16,425 bases of DNA, from positions 1 to 16,425 of the forward strand of contig JANBQC010000611.1 of NCBI GenBank assembly GCA_027576995.1, written 5' to 3'. The stretch is from Dimargaris cristalligena (Eukaryota > Kickxellomycota > Dimargaritomycetes > Dimargaritales > Dimargaritaceae). Below are positions 8,401-16,425 of the stretch, in pieces. Every line of letters starts with the position of its first letter. The stretch's first letter is position 1. A model generated the notes under the pieces. The model was given only the letters and a program-made list of their open reading frames with translations. It did not search any database and was not told where the DNA came from. The position numbers were made by a program, and so were the translations under genes.

Positions 8401-10481
8401 TTCGTGGCAAAGTGCTGTGAGGACATCGCGGCCCGGGCAGCGAAAGCGGCCACGGGTGACCGGCGGGTCTTTTCGTAGAGAACGTGCTTCTGGGGCCGTT
8501 TGAGACCCGAGGGGCCATTCTCCGCCCGCCCTAACGACAAGTCCTCCAAGTCGTTGTCAAGTCCCCGAGTCGACGGGTTCCCGTTACGAAGCCTAAGCCG
8601 GGAAAAGTGACCACCGTAAATCAAATGCAAATACTCGACTAGATCATGTACCTCCTCGACGGACTGGATCTGCTCCAGGATACGGTGAATATAGCTCAGG
8701 GGGTAGGTATCCGACTCGGGGGTCTGGGTGGTGGGGACCATCCGCTCCAGTTTGCGGACCAATTCGGCCACCTCGTGCTTACGTTCCACAAAGGTCCGGA
8801 ATTTAATATCCAGGTCAAAGAGCGACCACAGGTCATCGCGGTTGAGAATGGCCTGTCGTGAGTCTTGACCGTCAGCCAGGGAGTCGGACATGGCCTGGTG
8901 GGTGTACATGAGGTAGTCCTGGCGATTGGCGGCAATAAAGGGGACTTCCAGGAAGTCCTGGCCAATAAAGCGACATACATTAATCACGGCGGCCGTATAT
9001 TCCATAAGTTGGTGTTCGTGCTGGGGCTGACGCAGGTGCTGCAGAACCCATTCAGTTTGCTCCTCTACCTCCTGATCGGTTAACTGCCGCGACATAGAGA
9101 ACTTGGCACCCCGTCGCGCGGAGTCGGTGCCCTCATCATCGTAATCATCGTTGGTAGAGGCCGAATAGGGGGTTAGGACCTCCATTTGGATTTGCATGCG
9201 CTCGGGGATATCCCGGGCCCGGATGATATTGTCCCGATCGGTCATGAGTTTATGTTCCAGTTCAGCGGGTTCGAAGATATCCTTGAGTTGAACCTCCGGA
9301 AAATCGCCGTCGCCCATATCCCCGCCGTATCCGTCGTCGCCATCGTGCAGACCACCGACCGCGCGGGCACCCCGTCGGCCGGGTGCGGCAGGAGGGGCAA
9401 CTTCCAGGGCAAAGTCGTACTCGGTTCCGTCACCGAACACTTCGAAGAGGTTTTGCCAGGTCTCCGGGTCGAGACCTTGGCCTATGGAGTCAGGGATCAT
9501 CGACGCCATGGCAGCCCGTGATTTGCTACTCACGGTCCGGCGGTAATCCCCAACCGCTTCGTCATCGAGTCCAGCCGGTAGTTCATCTTGATCCAGGTCA
9601 TTCTCGTCATCGAATACAATCTCTTCCCTATCACCATGACCCACGGAGCGGCCCCGGCCGTAGCCATCGTCTTCATCCTCGTCCTCGTTGGCGATAAAAT
9701 CTTCCATCTCATCGTGGTGGTAATTAGACCGACCCGCACTCGAGCGGCGGTAGGCTGAGTGCCCCCCCACGCGATCCTCATCCGATCCGTACCCCCGGGC
9801 CCGTCCGGAGTCCCGGGGGACATCCTCCTCTTCATCAAACATACGACTGAGATCCTCCTCCCGTTCGCGGGGTTCCCGGTGCGCGGCTGCGGATCCCCGG
9901 CCCCGTTGGAGGCGCCGCAACTTGTTTTCGGCGGGCCGGGCATGGGAAGAGTAGCCCAGGTTTTCCTCCATAAGGGCTAGGTCTTCATCATCCAGCTGTT
10001 CCTCCTCGGAAGTGTAGCCCTTCTTGCGTCTCTTTTTATGCCGGTGCCGGCCGCCGTCGCGTTCCCGGTCACTGGGCTCGCTCCCTTCGTCGGACCGGGG
10101 GGAGGCCGACCGGGATCGGTCAGTGGTGGCGCGTGGGCGGACGGGTGAATGCGATTGATCCCGCGGCGGGGAACGCTCCCGGTGATGGCGTTTCTTATGA
10201 TGGCGCGATCGATGGTTCAAATCGTCCTCTTCGTCCTCATCATCCACGATGAAACCGGATTGTCGCATTTCGGAGACAGCGGCCTCGTCGTCGTCATCCT
10301 CCTCTTCCTCGGAATCGACGTCACTGCCACTGCCTTCCTCGGAACCGGAGGCCGACGAATGACTACGTGGTGGGGGTGGGTAGGAGGAGTACGACACGGG
10401 GCGTTTACCGGCTACTTTGCGCGGCGGGGGCTGGGGAAGGTCGTCATTGGGCAGGTCATCGGAGAAATCCGCGTTGGACAT
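5436..10481 (-). CDS. SPT6: Transcription elongation factor / histone chaperone Spt6
   Basis: A complete, intronless 1681-codon gene from ATG 10481-10479 (A at -3) to TAA 5438-5436. Spt6 travels with RNA polymerase II, reassembles nucleosomes behind it and binds the phosphorylated Rpb1 linker. The length is between yeast (about 1450) and human (about 1730). Domains in order: an acidic Ser/Asp/Glu-rich N terminus (1-90) with basic clusters (91-107, 145-154); the conserved LDDEDLALMEENLG (163-176); FEVFGDGTEYDFAL at 346-359, resembling the Spn1/Iws1-binding motif; the core with IRARDIPER (420-428); a YqgF-like RNase H fold (about 924-1035); VNITNDVGVDVN (1077-1088) and helix-hairpin-helix LQYVAGLGPRK (1100-1110); a death-like domain (about 1160-1255); S1 (about 1262-1345); and tandem SH2. 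The first SH2 starts near 1400 and has its phosphate-binding Arg1428 in VVIRPSS and TWKVCDGVYQHVDV. The second spans about 1525-1588. The tail from 1590 is Ser/Gly/Arg-rich low complexity. The family assignment is firm. Confidence 0.98.
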   Translation of the reverse strand: MSNADFSDDLPNDDLPQPPPRKVAGKRPVSYSSYPPPPRSHSSASGSEEGSGSDVDSEEEEDDDDEAAVSEMRQSGFIVDDEDEEDDLNHRSRHHKKRHHRERSPPRDQSHSPVRPRATTDRSRSASPRSDEGSEPSDRERDGGRHRHKKRRKKGYTSEEEQLDDEDLALMEENLGYSSHARPAENKLRRLQRGRGSAAAHREPREREEDLSRMFDEEEDVPRDSGRARGYGSDEDRVGGHSAYRRSSAGRSNYHHDEMEDFIANEDEDEDDGYGRGRSVGHGDREEIVFDDENDLDQDELPAGLDDEAVGDYRRTVSSKSRAAMASMIPDSIGQGLDPETWQNLFEVFGDGTEYDFALEVAPPAAPGRRGARAVGGLHDGDDGYGGDMGDGDFPEVQLKDIFEPAELEHKLMTDRDNIIRARDIPERMQIQMEVLTPYSASTNDDYDDEGTDSARRGAKFSMSRQLTDQEVEEQTEWVLQHLRQPQHEHQLMEYTAAVINVCRFIGQDFLEVPFIAANRQDYLMYTHQAMSDSLADGQDSRQAILNRDDLWSLFDLDIKFRTFVERKHEVAELVRKLERMVPTTQTPESDTYPLSYIHRILEQIQSVEEVHDLVEYLHLIYGGHFSRLRLRNGNPSTRGLDNDLEDLSLGRAENGPSGLKRPQKHVLYEKTRRSPVAAFAARAAMSSQHFATNYCEQNMQYFPESPSEGIEELAAKFISSEFGSTITVSKAAKAMLALEIAYDPLIRRQVRMVAQYCTVVSVEPTRKGEFAIDNLHPYYPFKFLRQKPVAELTESGQFLSILKGEQDGLLSVHIGFPPSSNILDAMIKFYESTYVSETAQKWNAFRREILQMAYKEYLLPLVEKYSREWLRSKAEEWAGRQVQAALERKLNVKPCLPYRMKEGQCPRVLSLTSVEGKNARDCPVMWAMLDSKGQLVESGVIADLRDPDNAKLLTGLLEKRQPDVVGIAGSNLATKRMFEDVSRLVEEYQVRVDDEIRVTWVDDEVARLYRDSPEAHEAFSQLLPAQRYCVSIGRVLQNALAEYAGVGKAVRSICHHPLQPLLSEDVAARYIERAFVNITNDVGVDVNLALQFPHHASALQYVAGLGPRKVTSFLKRLEATSGSRLDSRAGLILNQVVTRVIFMNCASFLRVVPPEYDVLDDTRIHPEDYELARKMATDALEVEVEGDPDDDNPSLHVEELMRSDPEKLNELLLEDYAQELEKQLKQPKLEVLRGIKRELQHPFADHRAEWTAPTVDRVFTMLTGETDLTLWPNQVVVAVVQRVRERFAMCKLDSDLDGFLPISRVMDERIDQISDYLVEGQALPCVVVQVHKDKCSADLSTRDSDLAQARQWNREFRPELDRYFDREAERQLLGQQEREERRRTMGPNGGGSGRPNRMINHPLFKPMRSREAEAYLDNRPIGDVVIRPSSRGNDHIAITWKVCDGVYQHVDVKEEDKESDAAVGRRLRVSREDWYSDLDELLASHIEPMAKRVEQMLEHPKYEPKTLDEISLTLRSSCNSKQKGDYAFILCASRPGWFELVFMSSPQAPVKSWKVQVCPNSYKLGETAYTSVGELINGFKRMQMNLSRAGGGSGPSGSSHHSSSRPASGSGSSYHRSSSSSYHPQSSSSRPSGSSSSASSHRDTDRYGSSSSSSDRYRNQWDREPTRHSVGRSSSSSGWN

Positions 10482-11897
10482 GATGAAGGAGAAGGGGTTG
10501 TCGAAGGACTAATCGCGGACTATCAGAGTAGAAAAGACAATAATGTTAAAAGTATATATGTGTATGTTATTTTAGAAAAAAAAATAGAGGCTTAAAATGG
10601 ATAGAACTGGCTAGGACGTCAGTGGATTGGGCGGAGCATGGCCTTGAGAGGAGTGGAACGGCTCAATGGACATGTCCTGTTAGCACGACGCGAAGCAGTA
10701 ATCGGTAGTTAAGGCAGGAAGAGAATGGGAAATGCGTTAACATGGAAAATGGGAAACAAGCAAAGGACCCTGTGACAAGAGGACCTGTCGGTGATTAGAT
10801 AGAGGAAATAGGCGAGAGGTGGTGGCTGGAATAAACGAATGTGGTGCATCCCAACTGGGGTACCCAGTTGAGTTGATTCGCCTCCTAGTTTTGGCCGGAT
10901 TTCTTCCCATACTTTTCCTACTTGTCACTTCACTGGGTGGAATCCGCTCAGCCCAGCCATATGGCAACGCCTTCTACTATGCAAGGTCTTACCCATGTTT
11001 CCCGGATATGCTGTACGACCTTCATCGTGACTAGTTTCGACCGCGAGTCAACATTCGACTCTAGACTAATGCGTTGTCAGCTAAGGGGGTTATATACCTA
11101 TTTAGAAGCGCATTCCAACCTATAATAACGAGTGTAACATCAACAATCGCTCCAGGTTCAGTAAACTAAATATACCCTGCTGGGGCCTCTGGTTGTAGAA
11201 CAACGGAGCATATTAGTCTACCGTCCAGGGTGTTAATGGTAAGGCGGGTTACTAGCCAACGTGACAAGTATAAATGGCAGTATCGGGCGAGTTCGTTTAC
11301 TATCGCGAATAACCTACCTATTCTAAATTATTTATATATCCCAATGAAGACAATTTAGATTACTACTCGTGACTTAGCTATAGAGCCTGTATGATTTTTC
11401 ATTAAAAACACTATGACATACACCACACGCCTCAGATCATGTCTGATGGGCAGCATTCTCAACTCGTTCCATCTCGAGGGCTGCCCTTTTCTCAATCCAT
11501 CTATCGGTAATAAACCATACGATAAAGCAAACCATTATTTTACGGGTAGGTGGTGAATAAAATAAATTCTTAATATATTTAATGACTGTTACTAGGGAAT
11601 TACCATGATATGCCAATGGGCACCAAAATACTATACACATCGGAATTAGAGTAGAGTGTAGGTCTAACGCAGTAGGTATAATTAAATAAAAATGATTTCG
11701 ACATAAATCTATGGCAAGGACCAATCCTTCGTACAAAAAGGGATAGAATATCGACAAGAGCGCACTGTCCCATTTCTAAAGGGGCTCCTTATAAACAAAA
11801 CCAAATCAGTTTACAGTCATAAACATGGATACACCACCCCATATGGGCCCCGAAGTAACTCCCCCGTACACCGATGGATCTACACATACGTCGAGAA
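10482..11897. other. Intergenic region between PIG-O stop and SPT6 start
   Basis: About 1.4 kb holding the SPT6 promoter and 5' leader and the PIG-O 3' flank, both read on the minus strand. The 130 bases upstream of the SPT6 ATG are T/pyrimidine-rich when read toward the gene, including a T9 run (complement of the A-run at about 10577-10585). No clear TATA-to-start geometry can be assigned. Weak open frames exist. On the minus strand, 11757-11437 (106 codons, hydrophobic) lacks an ATG at its start and begins with TTG. A further minus-strand frame at about 11340-11065 has one internal stop. A plus-strand signal-peptide-like fragment is listed separately. None of these is convincing as a gene. 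Confidence 0.5.
10861..11034 (+). other. Signal-peptide-like ORF fragment, possible gene relic
   Basis: The plus-strand frame ending at TAG 11032-11034 contains a basic residue followed by a long hydrophobic core (IRLLVLAGFLPILFLLVTS), a small-residue stretch LGGIRSAQ suitable for signal peptidase cleavage, and a polar Tyr-rich tail ending PDMLYDLHRD. The order resembles the N terminus of a secreted protein. No ATG precedes the hydrophobic core in frame; only a GTG at 10819 opens it. The coding sense stops after the tail. It may be a decayed first exon of a secreted protein or a chance hydrophobic frame. No family is recognised. Confidence 0.2.
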
Positions 11898-14800
11898 TTA
11901 GGCCGAGGCCCCCTGTAGAAAGCGGAGCAGGGCCAGGTTTTCGCGGCTCACTTTCCAGGCGATCCAGCCACCCGATAAAAACACAAGAAGGGTGCTACTT
12001 AAGAGTAGAACTGGCGCGGCCAGCATAAACCGAGGGGCAAAGATTTTCCATACCATTAGGTGCCGCCGGAAATGCGCGGCAAAAATGGCGGTGGTGAGAG
12101 TAAGGATGGCCTGGTACAGGATATAGAGACCCATTTGCACCCCCAGCCGTTTAGTAACTAGGGCGGACGCGGGTGGTTCACTGGAGGACACTGATGCCGT
12201 GGTGGCCGAGGCACTGGTCGAAGGCTGATGCTGGTACATCCACAGGGCACCCAAGGGTAGGAGTAATGCGACCACGATAAACGACCCGAGGGAATTGAGG
12301 ACCACCAGGAGACCCGATAGAACGAGGTGCATCTCCGATAGACCAATAAAGGCCGCGGGCCACTGGATACTGGAAATAACGGCCTGGTGACCCGTGGCAA
12401 AGAAGTAATGCCAACTGAGTAAGCCCAGCTGGAGGGCCCGGAATGCTGTCACAAAAGCCCGACTAGGCAACCTCGACCGGAATTCATTCCCGGAGGTCTG
12501 GTAGCAGTTGGGGACAGCCCGGCTATGGACTATTTCGGTCATGGCCACCATACATAATATTTGAAGGGCCAGGGCAAACATCGTGACGCCGCCCGCCGGC
12601 AACTGGACCAGTACGAGGGGCACCCAGATCATAGTAGCCATGGTGAGGTAGCTGGCCCCGAACATATTGGCCCGACCTACGAGAGTGACCCGGACCATCC
12701 GCTCAGTAGTAGAATTGGCGCCAGGAGGGGGTGGGAGGACGGTTTGTTGGAGGTCCACAGCGAGGGGATGACGCGACCAGGCCAGAGGGGCAACGACCCA
12801 ACTCAGGCCAAATACCAGGCGAGCCAGGACCAGTTTAGCGGTGGGCCACGAAAAGAGTTCCCGAAGGGATCGGGTAATTTCACTAGCGGCCACGGTCGAA
12901 GAAGAGTTCGGCAGGCCGGTGGAGGGAACGGATTCACCGGAAGTCGGGGCCAAGGAGTGGGTCTGCCAGTGGTCGATTAGCCAGTAGCTAGCCGAGAGAA
13001 GCAGGAGTAAACGCAGCCCAAACTGATTCCACAGTAAAGTAATGCCGTGGTTGTTACGCGTGCGATTCACAAACTGGATTATAATGGCTGGGAAGATAAC
13101 CGCCAGACTAAGCAGTAGGATCAGCGACGTTCCCGAGGAGGTGGTCGTGGCAACGGAGGCGTAGAAGGTTGGTGTGCAATATAGACCTTGCTCTTCCCGG
13201 CAGATGGTGGAATACGACGCGATCCAGCTCAAGCCGGCAAATACAGCACCTAACCGGTACACTCGGAAGCGGTCCGCCGCTTCAGGTAAAGCGCGGGCCC
13301 GCCATAGAAAATACCCGGTGGTGGTCTGAAGTAAAAATGCCACGATGCGATCTTCAAAGACGACGAAACTGTTGGAGGCAAAGGTCAGGGCATGGATCAG
13401 GAGAACGCCCCCGAGAACCGACCAGTCCATGAGGGTTCGGGGATTGGCGGTAGGGACTATCCGGCGCTCTTTCGGGGTTATGTCCCGAGACCGATGGGAC
13501 AGTACGGTCACGGCCCAGGATACCGACCAACCGATACACGAGCCCACACTGGCACCTAGTAGGAAAGCCTCCACCACACTAAAACCATCGGGGCCTAAGG
13601 TAGCAATCAGGGCCTGGTCCCAAACGAAGAGGGTCCAGGGCCAACGCACGAGAGCGAGAACGGCGATACCACCCCCCATAAGAAGACCTAGAGTGATGGG
13701 CTCGGAACTGTTTAACGCCACGCCAAAAAAATCACTGCCATGGGTTCGGACAACGAGGAAGCCGAGCATAGTGCAGGCCAAGGCTAATACCAAGAGACCA
13801 GCAAAAATAAGGGGAGTGTTAAACTGGGCCCAGAGGCGCCGGCTGGTGGCCAGGGCACTACGGGTGAACAGCAAGTAGTCTCGGAAAGCGTTCTGGGCGA
13901 GCTGGGCATCGAACTCGGGAGCAGCTTGAAGAATGGCGAACTGGGCCTCGGCCCGATCCAACTGTTCCCGCCAAGTGACCAACAATGAGGCCGAAAAACC
14001 CCCGGCCCCTGGGGTACGCTGGGCATAGGTGTCGAGATAGCGGTACATTTGGTGGCTGTTGGTGCGCATCGCCTGAAGTAACGAAGACACGGAAGCGGAA
14101 GGGGCGTTTAGTGGGGACGGTGAATCAGGGATATAAAACCACTCGGGGATGATACTTCCGAGGTTGTTGAACGGGATGGGCAGTCCCAGGAGCAGGGATA
14201 AAGTAGGTACCAGATCAGTTTGGGTTATGGATCGGTACACCCGGCCTTGAGGGTCGCGAACAAACGGGGCCGTGGCGGCGTCATCGATGGCCTGATCGAT
14301 ATCTTGAAGGACATCGGCCAGCCAGGCGGAGCTCGGGGAGGCCGCACCAGGGGATGTCCGAAAGAGTTTGCCATCGACTAGAGGTTGTCCTTTGGCGTAT
14401 GCCAGGAGGGCCGCCTCCAGCTCCAACGGATTATCGCCCCCGTGGTCGCCCCGCTGGTCCATACCATGGTCACCCATCACCAGTAGCAGCGTGTCATCGG
14501 GAAGGGCCTTCACAATCTGTTCCAGTACCAGGTTCATTTGGTCGAGTTTCTGAGCCATAGTTAGATGATCCGGACCAAACCGATGGCCGCAGTGGTCGAC
14601 ACCCAACATGTGGGCAATGATCAACTGCCAGTCGTCCCCCTTGGCGAGTGCTGGACCCGATGAAACAAGCTCTGGATCGGCCTCAAAACGGTGCAGGGAG
14701 GTCGTGTTGACTTGGGCATACTGCGCTAGAATATCGAGAACGCCGTTATCGAGCGTGTGCAGGTCCCATACATTGAAGGACGGGAAGGGGAATGCCCGCG

Positions 14801-15587
14801 CGGCGAGTGATTCGAAAATGGTGGGGAACAAAGCCATCCAAGTATCATCCCCCGTAAAGAGGATATCGGGGGCAGTTGCGGCGCCGCCCTTTGGTTGCCG
14901 GCGTACCCAGCGCTGGTAGAATTGCCAAATCCAGCTGTCCTCGTCGATGGCCGAGCCCGCAAAATTGGAGCCCATGTCGATGAAGGTGGGCAGAGTCCCT
15001 GTCGTCAAGCCTTTGAGCCGCTGCAACGTGGTGGTAGGGGGGTCGGCCAGAAATCGAAAGAGCTGGGTCCGCTCGGGCTGGCTCTGCAACAGATGCTGTA
15101 CAAACGGTAGGTGACCATGGTAGTTCGGGTTGGGACGGTCGGCGAAGCATGAGGCACTTAAAGGGACCGAACTCCGACTATCGGGGGCCGGTCCCCAGCC
15201 CAGGGCATTCCACGCAGCAGGGTCCGAGGTAACCGGAGCGGCAAAATCGAAGCGGAAGGCATCAATGACCACGACCACGGCCCGCCGGTAGCGAGCCGGG
15301 TACCAACAGGGGGTTTCTTCCGACCGGGTTGCCTTCGGCTCCCAGGCGGCCAAGGGATTCAGGGCACATGTGCTCTTGTCTGGCAAGGTCGACCGCGTCA
15401 GTAAAAAGCCCTTGGCGAACAAGTATAAGCCAATGGTGCTAAGGGCGAGTATCCATACCCCAAACAGGCCCTTTATGGTGAATTGTAGGGCTAGGGATGG
15501 GGTGGTCCGGGGCGGTGAGTAGCGCTTGGGGCGGGGCCCGGGGGAGGTGGTTTCCCTAGAGGGTGGCGTGGCGCTGGACTCGGACAT
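11898..15587 (-). CDS. GPI13: GPI ethanolamine phosphate transferase 3 (PIG-O / Gpi13)
   Basis: An intronless 1229-codon gene from ATG 15587-15585 (MSESSATPPSRE) to TAA 11900-11898. In the ER membrane this enzyme adds ethanolamine phosphate to the third mannose of the GPI precursor, the group later joined to proteins. An N-terminal membrane anchor (about residues 35-64) precedes a lumenal alkaline-phosphatase-like domain. That domain has metal-site VVVIDAFRFDF (Asp109), PTTTLQRLKGLTTGTLPTF (about 184-201) with the presumed Thr nucleophile, FIDMGSNFAGSAIDED, FNVWDLHTLDNGV, GVDHCGHRFGPDH (Asp331, His332, His335) and MGDHGMDQRGDHGGD (Asp373, His374). The DHCGH and DHGMDQRGDHGGD pattern fits PIG-O rather than PIG-N or PIG-G. 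The C-terminal half has roughly 13-14 hydrophobic segments. It is longer than yeast or human orthologues (about 1020-1090), partly through Ser/Thr-rich loops. The frame is open for 30 more codons upstream but without an ATG, so the downstream ATG is chosen. Its -3 base is T, a weak start context. Confidence 0.96.
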   Translation of the reverse strand: MSESSATPPSRETTSPGPRPKRYSPPRTTPSLALQFTIKGLFGVWILALSTIGLYLFAKGFLLTRSTLPDKSTCALNPLAAWEPKATRSEETPCWYPARYRRAVVVVIDAFRFDFAAPVTSDPAAWNALGWGPAPDSRSSVPLSASCFADRPNPNYHGHLPFVQHLLQSQPERTQLFRFLADPPTTTLQRLKGLTTGTLPTFIDMGSNFAGSAIDEDSWIWQFYQRWVRRQPKGGAATAPDILFTGDDTWMALFPTIFESLAARAFPFPSFNVWDLHTLDNGVLDILAQYAQVNTTSLHRFEADPELVSSGPALAKGDDWQLIIAHMLGVDHCGHRFGPDHLTMAQKLDQMNLVLEQIVKALPDDTLLLVMGDHGMDQRGDHGGDNPLELEAALLAYAKGQPLVDGKLFRTSPGAASPSSAWLADVLQDIDQAIDDAATAPFVRDPQGRVYRSITQTDLVPTLSLLLGLPIPFNNLGSIIPEWFYIPDSPSPLNAPSASVSSLLQAMRTNSHQMYRYLDTYAQRTPGAGGFSASLLVTWREQLDRAEAQFAILQAAPEFDAQLAQNAFRDYLLFTRSALATSRRLWAQFNTPLIFAGLLVLALACTMLGFLVVRTHGSDFFGVALNSSEPITLGLLMGGGIAVLALVRWPWTLFVWDQALIATLGPDGFSVVEAFLLGASVGSCIGWSVSWAVTVLSHRSRDITPKERRIVPTANPRTLMDWSVLGGVLLIHALTFASNSFVVFEDRIVAFLLQTTTGYFLWRARALPEAADRFRVYRLGAVFAGLSWIASYSTICREEQGLYCTPTFYASVATTTSSGTSLILLLSLAVIFPAIIIQFVNRTRNNHGITLLWNQFGLRLLLLLSASYWLIDHWQTHSLAPTSGESVPSTGLPNSSSTVAASEITRSLRELFSWPTAKLVLARLVFGLSWVVAPLAWSRHPLAVDLQQTVLPPPPGANSTTERMVRVTLVGRANMFGASYLTMATMIWVPLVLVQLPAGGVTMFALALQILCMVAMTEIVHSRAVPNCYQTSGNEFRSRLPSRAFVTAFRALQLGLLSWHYFFATGHQAVISSIQWPAAFIGLSEMHLVLSGLLVVLNSLGSFIVVALLLPLGALWMYQHQPSTSASATTASVSSSEPPASALVTKRLGVQMGLYILYQAILTLTTAIFAAHFRRHLMVWKIFAPRFMLAAPVLLLSSTLLVFLSGGWIAWKVSRENLALLRFLQGASA

Positions 15588-16425
15588 GGAGAGACGGAAA
15601 CAACAGTGCTTAAACAAGGGAAATAGACTGGAAGAGGAAGGGGATTGTGCATAGAATATCGACCGGCTGGACTCCAAGGTTTAAGACCCCGCGCCTCTCC
15701 GTGCGGGATGGACTCAGGTTAGTCGCCCTGGAGCGAATGGGGGGAATGTGGCAGCATCGGTGAGCCCCTTTCTGGACGCGCGTCAACTCTAAGTAAGCGT
15801 CTAGTGGGCCGCTCGTTAGCTGGGCAAAAAAGCCAATTACTCAATACACACTCACTCAGCGTAAGTTTCTGTGCTTAGCTAAAGACTCAGGATTCACTCG
15901 GTATTGACCCATTGGGGGCTTTCTCCAAAACTTACCTATTACAAGTGGCCCCCTAAAGGATAACTACTACTGAATATGACGGTATCCCTCAATGCAAAGT
16001 GCGCGACATGTGTAACATGGATCGAGTTTACCCGACTCCTCCTAACCCGATATAGAATGTAAGTATGTTTAAAGTATACTACAGGCCGGAACAAGGCACT
16101 CTAGAGTCGGGCCACGATGCACTAGGCCACCTCCGTGTTTTACCGGATACCATGCCAAATGAGCCCTGCACTTTCCCCTTGGGCAGTAATCGAATAAAGT
16201 TGAGTATATCTACTTTAAGGCCCATCTCGGCATACGTATATGGATTTAATGGTAGTATGATAAATGTTTTAGTAATATACCAGTATGCTTAACCAGCTGC
16301 TATAGTAGTATTTTAGCCAGGATGGGATTAGAAAACATAGTGGATCGGGCCTGTTACTAAGTATGAATACTATTGGGGTTAAGGAGGCCATGTATTACTA
16401 GTATAGGTAGTGTGGCTGTATTGAT
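15588..16425. other. PIG-O upstream region, no supported gene
   Basis: Contains the PIG-O 5' leader and promoter (read leftward) and then AT-richer DNA to the window end. Open frames of 60-75 codons occur on both strands over 16065-16292. The plus-strand frame starts with an ATG at 16065. They overlap, show no recognisable motif and are treated as chance. No tRNA or other RNA gene was recognised. Confidence 0.5.
15688..15707. other. Short GC-rich hairpin upstream of PIG-O
   Basis: CCCGCGC at 15688-15694 pairs with GTGCGGG at 15701-15707 (seven pairs, one a wobble on the plus strand) around a six-base loop. It lies about 100 bases upstream of the PIG-O ATG, so it could sit in the 5' leader or promoter. 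The function is unknown and it may be chance in a locally GC-rich patch. Confidence 0.25.

Noticed and set aside
5519..10595. Many open frames of 60-150 codons on both strands inside SPT6, and similar ones inside PIG-O.
   Set aside because: They are shadows of the conserved GC-rich genes, with Arg/Pro/Ser-rich translations and no independent support.
11437..11757. A 106-codon minus-strand hydrophobic frame between PIG-O and SPT6.
   Set aside because: It opens with TTG directly after a stop, has no ATG until deep in the frame, is AT-biased toward hydrophobic codons and has no recognisable motif.
11742..15664. A 13-base match, atagaatatcgac, near 11743 and 15653 in the flanks of PIG-O.
   Set aside because: One or two matches of this length are expected by chance among all position pairs in a window this size, and the flanks do not extend the match.
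16065..16292. A 75-codon plus-strand ATG frame near the right edge.
   Set aside because: An equally long open frame lies antisense over the same bases, there is no motif, and the length is within chance for this composition.

Overview
The window looks like nuclear DNA of a fungus, probably an early-diverging one. That lineage call is inference from the two large intact genes: both are fungal/eukaryotic in type, both are on the minus strand, and both are uninterrupted by introns over 3.7-5 kb. They are GC-rich and sit in AT-richer, gene-poor DNA that carries decayed sequence.

Layout from left to right. (i) 1-~416, minus: the C-terminal half of a monofunctional haem catalase running off the left edge. 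It is well conserved for about 120 codons, then hits an in-frame stop and loses recognisable similarity, so it reads as a 5'-truncated pseudogene. (ii) 1279-1668, minus: three adjacent short reading frames that together look like one acidic, unrecognised protein broken by two opposite frame changes. (iii) 1852-2223, plus: an intact 123-codon ORF of unknown function, divergent from (ii). (iv) 2224-3717: AT-rich DNA without a convincing gene. (v) 3720-5029: a complete but dead mariner (DD34D) transposon with 26-bp terminal inverted repeats and a TA duplication. Its transposase reading frame has many stops, and all three catalytic Asp codons read Asn. (vi) 5436-10481, minus: SPT6, a histone chaperone and transcription elongation factor, complete at 1681 codons. 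(vii) 10482-11897: an intergenic stretch with only weak protein-like fragments. (viii) 11898-15587, minus: PIG-O/Gpi13, the GPI ethanolamine-phosphate transferase 3, 1229 codons from its first ATG. (ix) 15588-16425: upstream DNA without a supported gene.

SPT6 and PIG-O are unrelated housekeeping functions (chromatin/transcription, and GPI-anchor assembly in the ER). They are neighbours on one strand, and nothing shows that they work together. I did not find a convincing new biological system. The most informative observations are the inactivated mariner, whose active-site changes all fit C-to-T decay in a CpA context, and the cluster of decayed genes at the left end.
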